A stretch of 64,000 bases of DNA, from positions 992,001-1,056,000 of the forward strand of contig NZ_JACVEE010000003.1 in assembly GCF_015355755.1 (NCBI RefSeq), in the 5' to 3' direction. The position numbers and the translations under genes are program-made. The notes below the pieces were generated by a model. That model saw only the letters and a program-made list of their open reading frames with translations. It was not told the DNA's origin and ran no database searches. Below, piece after piece: positions 25,810 through 34,508 of this stretch (position 1 is its first letter; each line of letters opens with the position of its first letter). This DNA comes from Nocardia sp. XZ_19_385. GTDB lineage: Bacteria; Actinomycetota; Actinomycetes; Mycobacteriales; Mycobacteriaceae.

Positions 25810-26554
25810 CGATGTCGATGCCCTGCGCGAGGACCTCGGTGGCGGTGAGCCCGAACAGGATTCGGAAGGTGTCGCTGAAATGGCTGGCCGAGGCGAAGCC
25901 CGCGTCGGCCGCGGCGCGGGTGAGGTCGGCGCCGGCGCCGACAGCGGCCGCCACCGCGAGCAACCGCGCCCACAAGCGGTAGCGGCGGAAGCTCGTCCCG
26001 GCGTTGGCCGAAAACAGGTGCAGGAAACGGGACGTGGAGAGGCCCAAGCCCGCGGCGAGATCATCGGCCCGCAGTTCCTCCGCGGGCTCCTCGACAATCG
26101 TGTTCATCACCGCGCGGATCCGTTCGTCGATCACCGCTTCCGCTTCGCCGCCGGCGATGATCCGGCGCAGCTCTCGCGGATCCGGCAGCTCGGGACGGGT
26201 CAGGTGGGCGATCAGTGCCGCCTCGTCCCGGTGCGTCGTCGCGATGGGTGCGGGTGGCTCGCTCATCGCGGCGCGCAGGTGGGCGGCGGCGGCCGAGCGA
26301 GGATCGAGATAGTAGAACAGCACCCGGCCGCTGGTTTCGAGGTGATGAGTGGTGCGCGCCGGAATCAGCGCGCTGCGCCGCTGCCACCGGCCACCGTCGG
26401 GAGTGCAGACGGTGATCGGCTCGTCGACGCCGAGCACGAAACACTGCACCGGTGTCGAATGGTCGCCCAACTGGAAAGACGGGCCCAGATAAGCCGCATG
26501 CCCCTGCCAGAGCCACAGCGTGCGCTCGCCCACGCGGCGGGAGGTGACCGTCAT
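25694..26554 (-). CDS. AraC-family transcriptional regulator
   Basis: The 286-residue protein has an N-terminal sensor half with a HLETSGRVLFYYLDP segment resembling cupin-type AraC sensors, and a C-terminal double helix-turn-helix at about residues 160-260 (LSTSRFLHLFSANAGTSFRR, DAGFASASHFSDTFRILFGL). Both DNA-binding helices look intact. Several ATGs are available near the start; 26554 avoids overlap with the upstream gene. It is downstream of two small membrane-protein genes on the same strand, which it may accompany. Confidence 0.83.
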   Translation of the reverse strand: MTVTSRRVGERTLWLWQGHAAYLGPSFQLGDHSTPVQCFVLGVDEPITVCTPDGGRWQRRSALIPARTTHHLETSGRVLFYYLDPRSAAAAHLRAAMSEPPAPIATTHRDEAALIAHLTRPELPDPRELRRIIAGGEAEAVIDERIRAVMNTIVEEPAEELRADDLAAGLGLSTSRFLHLFSANAGTSFRRYRLWARLLAVAAAVGAGADLTRAAADAGFASASHFSDTFRILFGLTATEVLAQGIDIVIATEPAHRPAEERSRAGTSRPVPGSSGRLRPPRGQLG

Positions 26555-26579
26555 AGTCGTCATCATCGCAGGGGACACG

Positions 26580-26945
26580 TCAGGCGACACCGAGCACGAG
26601 GGCCGCGCCGAGGAGTTCGACCAGGCAGTAGAACCAGATCGGATAGAAACCGAACCCGCCGTCGACCAGACGCGACACGATCCGCCCGACCGCCATACCG
26701 ACCAATGCGAACCCCACCGTCAACGCCGCCCCGGTCCGCAACTCACCGCTACCGAAGGCCGACCAGAACAACACCCCGGCCACGGCCACACCGAAACCGC
26801 CGTACACCGCGCGAATCTCGGCCCGGCTCACCGCCGTCGGCGCCGACAACCCGAACGGCCGGGCCAGCGCCGCCGGAGCCACCAATGCATACATTCCCAT
26901 CCCCGCGAACAACACACCGACCGCGGCGAGCACGACGGTTCTCAT
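26580..26945 (-). CDS. DUF4345-like small membrane protein
   Basis: The 121-residue protein has four hydrophobic segments. It contains the family motifs MRTVVLAAVGVLFAGMGMYA, AEIRAVYGGFGVAVAGVLFW and FGFYPIWFYCLVELLGAAL, typical of DUF4345 proteins of unknown role. The start overlaps the stop of the upstream gene by four bases (ATGA). A longer frame to 27146 is an artefact reading through that gene. Confidence 0.75.
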   Translation of the reverse strand: MRTVVLAAVGVLFAGMGMYALVAPAALARPFGLSAPTAVSRAEIRAVYGGFGVAVAGVLFWSAFGSGELRTGAALTVGFALVGMAVGRIVSRLVDGGFGFYPIWFYCLVELLGAALVLGVA

Positions 26946-27355
26946 CGGCGCTCCGAAACCAACGGGCCCGGCTCGACAGCACGCTCCGCGCGCAACAGCA
27001 CGGCGCTGGCACCGAGCGCCACCAACGCCGCAACATCGATTGCCGCCACCCGCACCAATCCCGGGCCGACCGGCCCCCCGACAAGCACCAGAACCACAAA
27101 GCCGCCGATGCTGATCGCATTGGCGCCCACCGCGAACGGCCGCCACGCCGGACGAAAAACCGCCACCAGCAACCCGGCCCCGAGCACCGCGAACAGCATG
27201 GCTCGATGCCGCAGCACCACCTCGAGATCCCGGCCCGCCGGCGCAATCCCATAGGCCGCATACATTCCCTGCGGCGCCACCGCCCCCACAGCGGGCACGA
27301 CATTGAGCAGCCCCGTGACGGCCAGCAAAGCCCGGCCGACAAGTCGTCGCATCAT
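26942..27355 (-). CDS. Small membrane protein, four helices
   Basis: The 137-residue product begins MMRRLVGRALLAVTGLLNVV and shows four hydrophobic segments (including MLFAVLGAGLLVAVF and INAI-like and ALVALGASAVLL stretches). A strong GGAGGAG ribosome site lies just before the ATG pair at 27352-27355. It is coupled to the DUF4345-like gene downstream by a four-base overlap. No family was named with confidence, but the pairing with DUF4345 and AraC genes suggests one operon. Confidence 0.7.
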   Translation of the reverse strand: MMRRLVGRALLAVTGLLNVVPAVGAVAPQGMYAAYGIAPAGRDLEVVLRHRAMLFAVLGAGLLVAVFRPAWRPFAVGANAISIGGFVVLVLVGGPVGPGLVRVAAIDVAALVALGASAVLLRAERAVEPGPLVSERR

Positions 27356-28051
27356 TCTCCTCCGATAGATGTCCTGCGATCCTCGTACCCGGCGCAGCCC
27401 TCGCGCTTCCGAAAACCTGCTACCGCAGGACTCTTGCCCCGGGCAACTGAGCGCTGAACACCCCTGCCCGAGGAGCACACCCGCAAAAATTCACGCAATG
27501 CGGAGAAATGCGCGCCACCGACGCCACGGCGCTCGCAACCCCTGGCGGGGTGTCGCTTCAACACCCATGGGCGAGCGAGGCGCTGACCGCAGCGTTATGC
27601 CGCCCCGGACTTTCGGATGGGCCAGTTGCCGCTGCCGCCGTCGCATTGATCCGCCGCCTGCTTGGACTAGTTCTCCGGATTGCTAGTAACGGCAGGGATC
27701 GTGCTCGTCCCAGAGGCGGACCCTCGGCATGACGCGCGCTATTGCCACCGCCGAGCTGGTGTGAGTAGAGAGATCAACATCTGCTATTGCCGCGCCGTCC
27801 GTCACACGCCGAAATCGTTGCGTCGTAATCGGACGAGCGCGGGCGTGGGATCAAGACCACCAGGAACTGGTGGCGGCATTGTGCGGGTAAAGCCCGCCAT
27901 CAGTGCCTGATGATCTTGGTGTCAGGGGTTCGTCGACGCGAAGTAGCTCCGGTCGCGTGACGGCCTGGGAATGTCGGTGGGGCCGAATACGATCGGGCGA
28001 ATCGACTGCCGAACCTTCCGGCGAGGCGAAGTCTGGTGTCAGGAGTTGGGT
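27356..28051. other. 700-bp intergenic region with no convincing gene
   Basis: The interval separates divergent genes. Frames on both strands are short and arginine/proline-rich, without ribosome sites. A small hairpin GGGTGT/ACACCC occurs near 27550. No tRNA, riboswitch or IS remnant was seen. It presumably holds the promoters of the two flanking units and possibly decayed sequence. Confidence 0.5.
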
Positions 28052-29434
28052 GTGGAGTCGATCGGGGCTTTCGATATCGAGGCTGCGCTCGCAGTGCTGG
28101 GTGCGGGTACGGGAGGCGCCGAATGGACTCGGGCCGAGTCGGTTTTGCGGCACGCCGGACCGGTGGCGTGGCTGGCTTTGGCCGAAGAGGTTGTCATCGG
28201 TGCCGAGGAGAGCGCTCAACGTGCGGGGGTGTTGCTCGGATTCACGCATGTCACCGAGGAAATCCAAATCCGGGTGGCAGGCCTGTTGGATGAGGACCCG
28301 CGCGAACGATGCAGGAGTGTATTCGTCCTCGGCTTGGGCGGCAGTGTGATGGCGCCGTTCGCGCGGGTGCTGGCTACGGCGCTCGACGATCCGGACCCGC
28401 GAGTGGTGGCTGCGGCCGTGGGAGCCTTCGCGGGGATCGGTCGCGCAACGCTGCCGGTCCTGCGACAGGTAAGGCGCGCGCGGCCGGGTTCGCGAGCGGT
28501 GCTGGCGGCGCTCGCTGAAATAGGTTGGGACACACTCGATCCGCGTGACGTGCAGGTGCTGACCCGGCTGATCGCCGCCAAGTCCCGGATCGAGACTCCG
28601 CAACCGTTCCACGCCGACGCCGAGTGGTACGCGCTGCGCACCACCGACCGCGACGCGGTATTGCGCGCGTTCGATCTCTCGGATCCGGTTCCGGTCACGA
28701 TGCGCGCCGGATTCGAGCGGTGGTTCACGCGGCGCACGACCCCGCCCGGCCAGTGGCTCCTCGACAGCTCCGCTGAGCACCGTCAGTGCGGCCAGATGTT
28801 CGTCACACCGGTCCTCGACGGTTGGACACTGGTCCTCGGCAAACCGAAAGAGCTCTACCACGACGATGACAATGACGAGGATGACTACGAGCACGAGGCC
28901 CAGCAACGCCGCTGTGTGGATTTGAGCCGTCAGTTCGGCACGGTCTACTGGTATGTGCAGATCGGCAACGGGGGCTGCGGCGACTGGACCGGCTGGTGTG
29001 CGGCCGAGCAGGGCACGCTGAGGCGCTATTACCACCACGATTTCGACGAGGGCGCTGTCGAAGTCGGCGAGCCCTTGGCGGCCGAGGCAGGTCTGCGAGA
29101 CCCCGATGGCGCCGGGCTGTCCGGGCTGATGCACAACCATCTGTCTCGCGAGCGAATGCGGTCGCTGCTCGATACCCAGCCCGACTACGACGATCCGGAC
29201 CTCGACGACGGGGCCTTCGCTGCGGCGCAGCAGATCTGGGCCGACCGGGTCAAGGCGGCGCTCGCCGAGGCCGGTGTGGAAGTTCTCCCCACTCGAAGCG
29301 CCTCGCTCATCGCGGGACGTACGACCGTGGGCCTCGACGAGCTCGGACCCGGCACTCAGGTCGAAGGCCGCGGCGTCTTAGCCCTCACCGAGTGTGGAAG
29401 ACAGTGGGGTCACCGCGGCGCATTCCCGCTGTAG
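28052..29434 (+). CDS. HEAT-repeat protein with unidentified C-terminal domain
   Basis: The 460-residue protein has an N-terminal half of HEAT-like helical repeats (VMAPFARVLATALDDPDPRV, VAAAVGAFAGIGRATLPVL). From about residue 220 a distinct domain follows with WTLVLGKPKELYH, a very acidic linker (DDDNDEDDYEHE), and a compact YWYVQIGNGGCGDWTGWCAA motif with two cysteines near CGDWTGWC. No signal peptide is present. The GTG at 28052 follows AGGAG by 6 bases and begins just before the repeats. The C-terminal domain resembles unclassified domains seen in other actinobacteria; an interaction or immunity-type role is a guess. Confidence 0.65.
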   Translation: MESIGAFDIEAALAVLGAGTGGAEWTRAESVLRHAGPVAWLALAEEVVIGAEESAQRAGVLLGFTHVTEEIQIRVAGLLDEDPRERCRSVFVLGLGGSVMAPFARVLATALDDPDPRVVAAAVGAFAGIGRATLPVLRQVRRARPGSRAVLAALAEIGWDTLDPRDVQVLTRLIAAKSRIETPQPFHADAEWYALRTTDRDAVLRAFDLSDPVPVTMRAGFERWFTRRTTPPGQWLLDSSAEHRQCGQMFVTPVLDGWTLVLGKPKELYHDDDNDEDDYEHEAQQRRCVDLSRQFGTVYWYVQIGNGGCGDWTGWCAAEQGTLRRYYHHDFDEGAVEVGEPLAAEAGLRDPDGAGLSGLMHNHLSRERMRSLLDTQPDYDDPDLDDGAFAAAQQIWADRVKAALAEAGVEVLPTRSASLIAGRTTVGLDELGPGTQVEGRGVLALTECGRQWGHRGAFPL

Positions 29435-29525
29435 TGCCGGGATCGTTGAACGATTACCTCCTGAGTAATCGACAACGGCGCGGCCGCCGGGGAAGATCGT
29501 GAGCGAGCGAAAGGATCTTCTGCGG

Positions 29526-30329
29526 ATGACCACGACTACGCCCTCGGCCTTCGACACCGATACGGCCAGCACCCGTGTCGGCGCGCACGAGTTCGCCCTG
29601 GATTTGTCCGAGCGGTGGACCACCTTCGGCGGCAATGCCAACGGCGGGTACCTGCTGGCCACCTGTTTGCAGGCGCTGCGGCAGGAGATTCCGCAGCCGG
29701 ATCTGCTGTCGGCGTCGGCGCACTATCTGCGGCCGGGGGTGCTGGGGCCCGCGCGGATCAAGACCGAGGTGGCGCGGATCGGACGGCGCACCGCGACCGG
29801 GGCGGCGGTGCTGACGCGCGACGATCGGGAGATCATCCGGGTACTGGCGACCTTCACCGATCTGGCGCAGGCCGAGGGTAAGACCGTGGTGCGCGCGGAC
29901 GCCCCGGAGTTGCCCGCGCCCGAGGAGTGCGTCAATCCGCTGGAAGGTCTGGGGGCGGTCGGGGCCGCGACCATCGCCGAGCGGGTGGAGTTCCGGATGC
30001 CGGAGCTGCCCGGGTTCTGGACGGGCACACCGGGCGGGACCAGCGCGGCCGAGTTCTGGTGCCGGTTCACCGATGGACGCGACGCCGACCCGATCGCGCT
30101 GGCGCTACTGGTGGACGCCGCCGCACCGGTGGTGATGGACCTCGGCGTGCCCGGGTCCTCCACCGTCGAACTGACCGTGCACATTCGCCGCCGGCCCGCG
30201 CCGGGCTGGTTGCGCTGCCGGGTCCGCACCAACTATCTGATCGACGGCTTCCACGAAGAGGACTTCGACATCTGGGACAGCACCGGCACGCTGGTGGCGC
30301 AGTCCCGGCAGCTGGCGCTGATCCCCTAG
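29526..30329 (+). CDS. TesB-like acyl-CoA thioesterase, double hot-dog fold
   Basis: The 267-residue protein has two hot-dog halves. The first contains WTTFGGNANGGYLLATCLQAL and SASAHYLRPG, the second AALLVDAAAPVVMDLGV-type and STVELTVHIRRRPAPGWLRC segments. These are typical of the actinobacterial thioesterase_3/TesB-like group, which hydrolyses acyl-CoA. The ATG at 29526 follows AAGGA; an upstream GTG at 29499 is possible. It ends convergently with a histidine kinase gene across a small tandem repeat. Confidence 0.82.
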   Translation: MTTTTPSAFDTDTASTRVGAHEFALDLSERWTTFGGNANGGYLLATCLQALRQEIPQPDLLSASAHYLRPGVLGPARIKTEVARIGRRTATGAAVLTRDDREIIRVLATFTDLAQAEGKTVVRADAPELPAPEECVNPLEGLGAVGAATIAERVEFRMPELPGFWTGTPGGTSAAEFWCRFTDGRDADPIALALLVDAAAPVVMDLGVPGSSTVELTVHIRRRPAPGWLRCRVRTNYLIDGFHEEDFDIWDSTGTLVAQSRQLALIP

Positions 30330-30355
30330 TTCACGGCGCTGATCCCCTAATTCAT
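30314..30355. repeat. 21-bp tandem repeat across two convergent stop codons
   Basis: GGCGCTGATCCCCTAGTTCA at 30314-30333 recurs as GGCGCTGATCCCCTAATTCA at 30335-30354, a 21-base period with one change in the first 20 bases. One copy holds the TAG of the thioesterase gene and the other the stop of the kinase gene. Confidence 0.85.
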
Positions 30356-31464
30356 GGCGCGGGCAGCGTGATCCGGATCCGTGAGCCCGGGTCGGCGACC
30401 GCGATGGTGCCGTCGTGCAGTTCGATGATCCAGCGCGCGATGGCCAGTCCCAGGCCGGTGCCGCCGCCGTCGGTGCGCCCGCCGCGCGTAAATCGGTCGA
30501 AGACGCGGGCGCGTTCGGTGCTCGGGATACCCGGTCCGTCGTCGTCGACCTCGATCACCACCGCACCGGACTCGGCGCGGGCGTGGATGCGGACCTCCCC
30601 GCCCGCGGGTCCGTGACGTGCGGCGTTGTCCAGAAGGTTGAGCAGCACCTGATGCAAACGTGCACGGTCTGCGTGTATGCGCACCATGCTGGGCAGCACG
30701 TCGGTCCGGAAAGTGACGCCGCGGCCCAAAACCGCGGTCATCACCTCGGCTTCGGCGACCACATCGTCCAATAGTGGCGCCAGCGCGAGGTCTTCGCGGT
30801 CCAGCGCCAACGCTCCGGCTTCGATGCTGGACAGGTCGAGCAGTTCCGAGACCAGCAACCCGAGCCGTTCGGTCTGGGCCAGGGCGGTGCGCAGGGTCGC
30901 CGGGTCCGGTTCGGAGATGCCGTCGACGAGGTTCTCCAGCACCGCGCTCAACGCGGTGATGGGGGTGCGCAGTTCGTGCGACACATTGGCGATGAGGTCG
31001 CGGCGCTGCTGATCGGCGGCGGCCAGGTCGGCGGCCATCTGATTGAACGCCTCGGCGAGCTGGCCCACCTCGTCGCGCGAACTCGCCCGCACCCGGCGGG
31101 TGTAGTCGCCGTGGGCCATGCGTTTGGCCGCCGCCGTCATCTCCCGCAGTGGGCGGGTGATGCCGTGCGCCAGGAACTGGGAGGTGATCAACGCGATGAC
31201 GAACGCGGCGACGGTGGTGCGCGGTGGCAGCCAGCCGATCTGGAAACGGAAGAACCCGAACGCCACGCCACCGGAGACCAGCATCAGGATCGCCAGTTTC
31301 ACCTTGATCGAGCGCACCGGGTCCAGCGGGCGCGGCAGGATCTCGGCCAGCCGATCGGCCGCGCGCGACAGCGCCCGGAACACCGACGAACCCCACGGCA
31401 GCGCGATCGCCGCGGACTTCGGCCGGGGATCCTCCTCCGGACGTCCGGGGCGCTGGTCGTTCAT
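30352..31464 (-). CDS. Sensor histidine kinase
   Basis: The 370-residue protein has two close membrane segments (about 52-72 and 80-100), a HAMP domain (RPLREMTAAAKRMAHGDYTR), a dimerisation helix with His163 in NVSHELRTPI, and an HATPase domain with N box (NLLDNAARHG) and G boxes (DDDGPGI, GTGLGLAI). The sensor loop is very short, suggesting that it senses within the membrane. It overlaps the response regulator by four bases. Target genes unknown. Confidence 0.92.
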   Translation of the reverse strand: MNDQRPGRPEEDPRPKSAAIALPWGSSVFRALSRAADRLAEILPRPLDPVRSIKVKLAILMLVSGGVAFGFFRFQIGWLPPRTTVAAFVIALITSQFLAHGITRPLREMTAAAKRMAHGDYTRRVRASSRDEVGQLAEAFNQMAADLAAADQQRRDLIANVSHELRTPITALSAVLENLVDGISEPDPATLRTALAQTERLGLLVSELLDLSSIEAGALALDREDLALAPLLDDVVAEAEVMTAVLGRGVTFRTDVLPSMVRIHADRARLHQVLLNLLDNAARHGPAGGEVRIHARAESGAVVIEVDDDGPGIPSTERARVFDRFTRGGRTDGGGTGLGLAIARWIIELHDGTIAVADPGSRIRITLPAP

Positions 31465-32168
31465 CGTGCTTCCAACGCGTAGCCGACGCCGTGCACCGTG
31501 CGGATCAGATCGGCGCCGAGTTTGCGGCGCAGCGCCTTGATGTGGCTGTCGACCGCGCGGGTGCCCGCCGCGTCGGCCCAGTCCCACACCTCTTCGAGGA
31601 GCCGTTCGCGGGCCAGCACCACGCGCGGGCGGCGCGCCAGCCGGGCGAGCAGCTCGAATTCCAGTGGGGTGAGCTGGGCTTCGAGCTCACCGCGCCACAC
31701 CCGGCGCTCGTCGAGGTCGATGCGCAGGTCACCGACGACGATGGTGGCGCTGTCGCGTTCGGCGTTGCGTTCCATGCGGCGCAGCAGCGCGTGCACACGT
31801 GCAGTCAGTACTCGCAGCGAGAACGGTTTCGTCAGATAGTCGTCGGCGCCGACGCCGAGACCGATGAGCTGATCGGTCTCGTCGGTGCGGGCGGTGAGCA
31901 TGAGCACCGGCAGCGAGCGGCCCGCCTGGATCCGGCGGCAGACCTCCAGGCCGTCGAAGCCGGGCAGCATCACATCGAGCACGACCAGATCGGGTTCGCG
32001 CGCCTCCACCGCGACCACCGCCGACGGGCCGTCGTGCGCCATCTCGACGGTGAAGCCTTCCGCCCGCAGCCGGGCCGCCACGGATTCGGCGATGGTGACC
32101 TCGTCGTCGACTACCAGGATCCGGCGGGCGGTATGCCCGTTGCCGCCACTCGTCCCCTTGGATTCCAT
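31461..32168 (-). CDS. OmpR/PhoB-family response regulator
   Basis: The 235-residue protein has a receiver domain with the acidic pair at 21-22, phospho-acceptor Asp65 (VVLDVMLPG) and Lys in TKPF. A winged-helix output domain follows (LTPLEFELLARLARRPRVVL, VDSHIKALRRKLG). The start ATG at 32168 has a weak ribosome site. It is coupled to the sensor kinase by a four-base overlap and they form a two-component system. Confidence 0.92.
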   Translation of the reverse strand: MESKGTSGGNGHTARRILVVDDEVTIAESVAARLRAEGFTVEMAHDGPSAVVAVEAREPDLVVLDVMLPGFDGLEVCRRIQAGRSLPVLMLTARTDETDQLIGLGVGADDYLTKPFSLRVLTARVHALLRRMERNAERDSATIVVGDLRIDLDERRVWRGELEAQLTPLEFELLARLARRPRVVLARERLLEEVWDWADAAGTRAVDSHIKALRRKLGADLIRTVHGVGYALEAR

Positions 32169-32295
32169 GAGCGAACTGTATCCATCGCTTGTGCATGCCT
32201 GTCGCGGCAATTGTGGAGATCCTGTGCGCGCCGGGCCCACCACAAGGGTCGGTAAAGACGCTGCGCGACCCCTGCGGCCGGGATACGTTGGGCCG

Positions 32296-32735
32296 GTGAC
32301 TGTTCTAGGTGCTGTGTGTCTGCCGCAGGTCCCGCCCGAACGACTCGCCGAAGTGGCCGCCGCCGCCGATGACAGCGGCCTCGACGAAGTGTGGGTGTGG
32401 GAGGACTGCTTCTGGAGCGGCAGCGCCGTGAGCGCCGCCACGATCCTCGCGCGCACAGAGCGAGTCCGGGTCGGCATCGGCGTGATGCCGGTCCCGCTGC
32501 GCAATGTGGCCTTGACCGCCATGGAAGTCGCCGCGCTCGCGCGCATGTATCCCGGTCGCCTCATCCCCGGATTCGGCCACGGCGTGCAGGAGTGGATGGG
32601 GCAGGCCGGGGCGCGCGTCGAATCGCCGCTGACGCTGTTGCGTGAGCACCTGACCGCGCTGCGCGCCCTGCTCAACGGTGAAAAGGTCACAGTGACAGGG
32701 CGCTACGTGCACCTCGACGAGGTCGCCCTCGACTT
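32296..32735 (+). pseudogene. LLM-class oxidoreductase, N-terminal half only
   Basis: From a GTG at 32296, preceded by a TACGTT -10-like hexamer that fits leaderless transcription, the frame encodes a good LLM oxidoreductase for 145 residues (LGAVCLPQVPPERLAEVAAA to GRYVHLDEVALDF). Family members run to 280-300 residues. After about 32735 this frame turns to arginine/alanine-rich nonsense, while a DinB protein becomes readable in another frame. The 3' half is gone, so this is a truncated gene. Confidence 0.75.
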
Positions 32736-33034
32736 TTGTCCTGGCAGCGCGGCGTTCGGAAACCCCGGAGGCCACTCCGATGGGTCGCGACGAACGCGTC
32801 GAGCACGACGGTTACGCGGATCAACAGCCTGCCGATGTGGGCAGGCAGATCACCGACGCCGCGCAACTGTTCGCCAATGTGCTCGACCGTCTCGACGATG
32901 TGGACTGGGCGCGCACCCTGATCTACAGCTTCCCTGCGCGAGAAGAACGTTCGCTGCGCTGGCTCGCGGTGCACACCCTGCACGAACTGCGCCACCACCT
33001 GCTCGATATGCGTGCGCAGTTGGCAGCCGACTAG
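32736..33034 (+). pseudogene. DinB-superfamily protein, C-terminal half only
   Basis: In a frame different from the LLM fragment the sequence reads VLAARRSETPEATPMGRDER, then DAAQLFANVLDRL and RSLRWLAVHTLHELRHHLLD. This is the C-terminal part of an actinobacterial DinB/DUF664-like protein of about 160-170 residues. The N-terminal 60-70 residues are missing. An ATG at 32780 could still give an 84-residue product, but the full helical bundle is absent. The junction with the LLM fragment is about 32731-32737. Confidence 0.7.
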
Positions 33035-33052
33035 TCCTCGGGCCGCCTGGAG

Positions 33053-33862
33053 TCAGAAGGCCGGCCAGGGTATCGGGCGCGAGGTGCGTGGCACCGGCAT
33101 CACCGGCTGGGCCAGGAGTTCCTTGGCGCGGTGCCCGAGGGCTTCGATCTCTTCGTCGGTGATGTGGGGTGCGAGGCGGTCGGCGATCTCGCCGGGGAGT
33201 GCCTTCACGAATTTCTCGATGTCGGTGAGCAATTCGTCGTCGACGGGGCGGCCCGCCCAGCCCCACAGCACAGTGCGCAGTTTGTGTTCGACGTGCAGGC
33301 AGATGCCGTGGTCGACGCCGTAGATCTGGCCGTCGGTGGCTTCCAGGGCGTGCCCGCCTTTGCGGTCGGCGTTGTTGAGCAGCACGTCCAGGACCGCCAT
33401 GCGCTGCAGGCGGGGGTCGTCGGCGTGGATCAGCGAGACTTCGTTGCCGAGATCGTCCTGGGCGCGCAGCACCTCACAGAATCCTTCGGGGACCGCGCCC
33501 ACCGGGCACAGGTCGATCAGGTCCAGGCGGTCACCGCGGTCGGTGTGGTTGTCGACCGATTCCACCCAGCGCTGCACCATCCCGGGACCGTAGGGGCCCT
33601 CGCGCAGGATCGTTTCGGGGATAACGCCCCAGCCGAGCGCGTCGGAGATCAGGTACGAGGCGACTTCGCGGCCGGCGAGGGTGCCGTCGGGAAAGTCCCA
33701 CAGCGGGCGTTCGCCGCGGACGGGCTTGTAGACCACCCGCGGCCCGTCGGCGACCTCGCAGACCAGCGTCACGTTGGAGGCGGTGGTGATCCGCCCGACG
33801 ACGCTCAATTCCCCGGCGCCGAACCCGTCGTCGGCTGTGCTGGTCCCCTGCCCGCCGCTCAA
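33053..33862 (-). CDS. SCO1664-family protein, HipA/PI3K-like kinase fold
   Basis: The 269-residue protein belongs to the SCO1664 family (M. tuberculosis Rv2133c). Kinase-fold signs are VYKPVRGERPLWDFP (Lys in the ATP pocket), MAVLDVLLNNADRKGGHALE (catalytic Asn/Asp region) and IYGVDHGICLHVE (Mg-binding DHG). Substrate unknown. The start is TTG with GAGGAG before it. It is the last gene of the conserved uppP/phosphatase/DUF3090 unit, starting two bases past the DUF3090 stop. Confidence 0.87.
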   Translation of the reverse strand: MSGGQGTSTADDGFGAGELSVVGRITTASNVTLVCEVADGPRVVYKPVRGERPLWDFPDGTLAGREVASYLISDALGWGVIPETILREGPYGPGMVQRWVESVDNHTDRGDRLDLIDLCPVGAVPEGFCEVLRAQDDLGNEVSLIHADDPRLQRMAVLDVLLNNADRKGGHALEATDGQIYGVDHGICLHVEHKLRTVLWGWAGRPVDDELLTDIEKFVKALPGEIADRLAPHITDEEIEALGHRAKELLAQPVMPVPRTSRPIPWPAF

Positions 33863-33863
33863 C

Positions 33864-34454
33864 TCACTCCTCTAGCTCGGCCGGACCGAAGGTGTCGCTG
33901 CGCTTGTAGCCGTTGGTGCGCACGCACATGTGCCCGCGGGTGGACAGCGGTTCCCCGCACAGCGGGCACGGCGGGCGCCCCGCCGCGATCACCCGGGTCG
34001 ACCGCAGCGCGAATTCGCGTGCCTGCACCGGGGTCAGGAACACGCGCACCGCGTCGGGCCCCTCCTCGGTGTCGTCGAGCACCACCGATTCGTCGACCTC
34101 GGTTTCGGTGATCGCGAGCAACTCCACCACCACCGCATTGGCGTCGGCGTCCCAGCCCAAACCCATGGTGCCGACCCGGAATTCGGCATCGATCGGGGTG
34201 ACCAGCGGCGCCACGTCGGCGACATCGTCGGCCTGCGGCGGCACGGGCGCGCCGAAGCGCCGCGCGACCTCGTCCAGCAGCAGACCCATCCGATCCGCGA
34301 GCACCTTGACCTGCTGCTTTTCCAGCAGCACGCTGACTACCCGGGGCTCCTGGACGGCCTGCAGATAGAACGCACGATCGCCCGGCTCACCGACGGTCCC
34401 GGCGACAAACCGATCGGGGGTGCGAAATACATGGATTGCTCGTGCCACCTGCAC
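33864..34454 (-). CDS. DUF3090 family protein
   Basis: The 196-residue protein matches the DUF3090 family (Rv2134c). It ends with a zinc-finger-like CPLCGEPLSTRGHMC segment. Its role is unknown, but conservation of the block in actinobacteria suggests action with the adjacent SCO1664 kinase-like protein and histidine phosphatase. No signal peptide or membrane helix. Confidence 0.87.
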   Translation of the reverse strand: MQVARAIHVFRTPDRFVAGTVGEPGDRAFYLQAVQEPRVVSVLLEKQQVKVLADRMGLLLDEVARRFGAPVPPQADDVADVAPLVTPIDAEFRVGTMGLGWDADANAVVVELLAITETEVDESVVLDDTEEGPDAVRVFLTPVQAREFALRSTRVIAAGRPPCPLCGEPLSTRGHMCVRTNGYKRSDTFGPAELEE

Positions 34455-34508
34455 CTCCTGCTACGTAACCCTGATCGACCATCCGCGGCGCGTGCGCCGC
34501 CTACCCGT

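Noticed and set aside
27508..27732. 74-codon frame in the 27.4-28.0 kb gap
   Set aside because: Composition is partly natural (VAAAAVALIRRLLGLVLRIA) but there is no ribosome site, promoter or homologue evidence.
32736..33162. Continuation of the LLM frame to 33162 as a fused protein
   Set aside because: After EVALDF the frame is low-quality Arg/Ala/Cys sequence, while a DinB protein is clearly readable in a different frame over the same bases.
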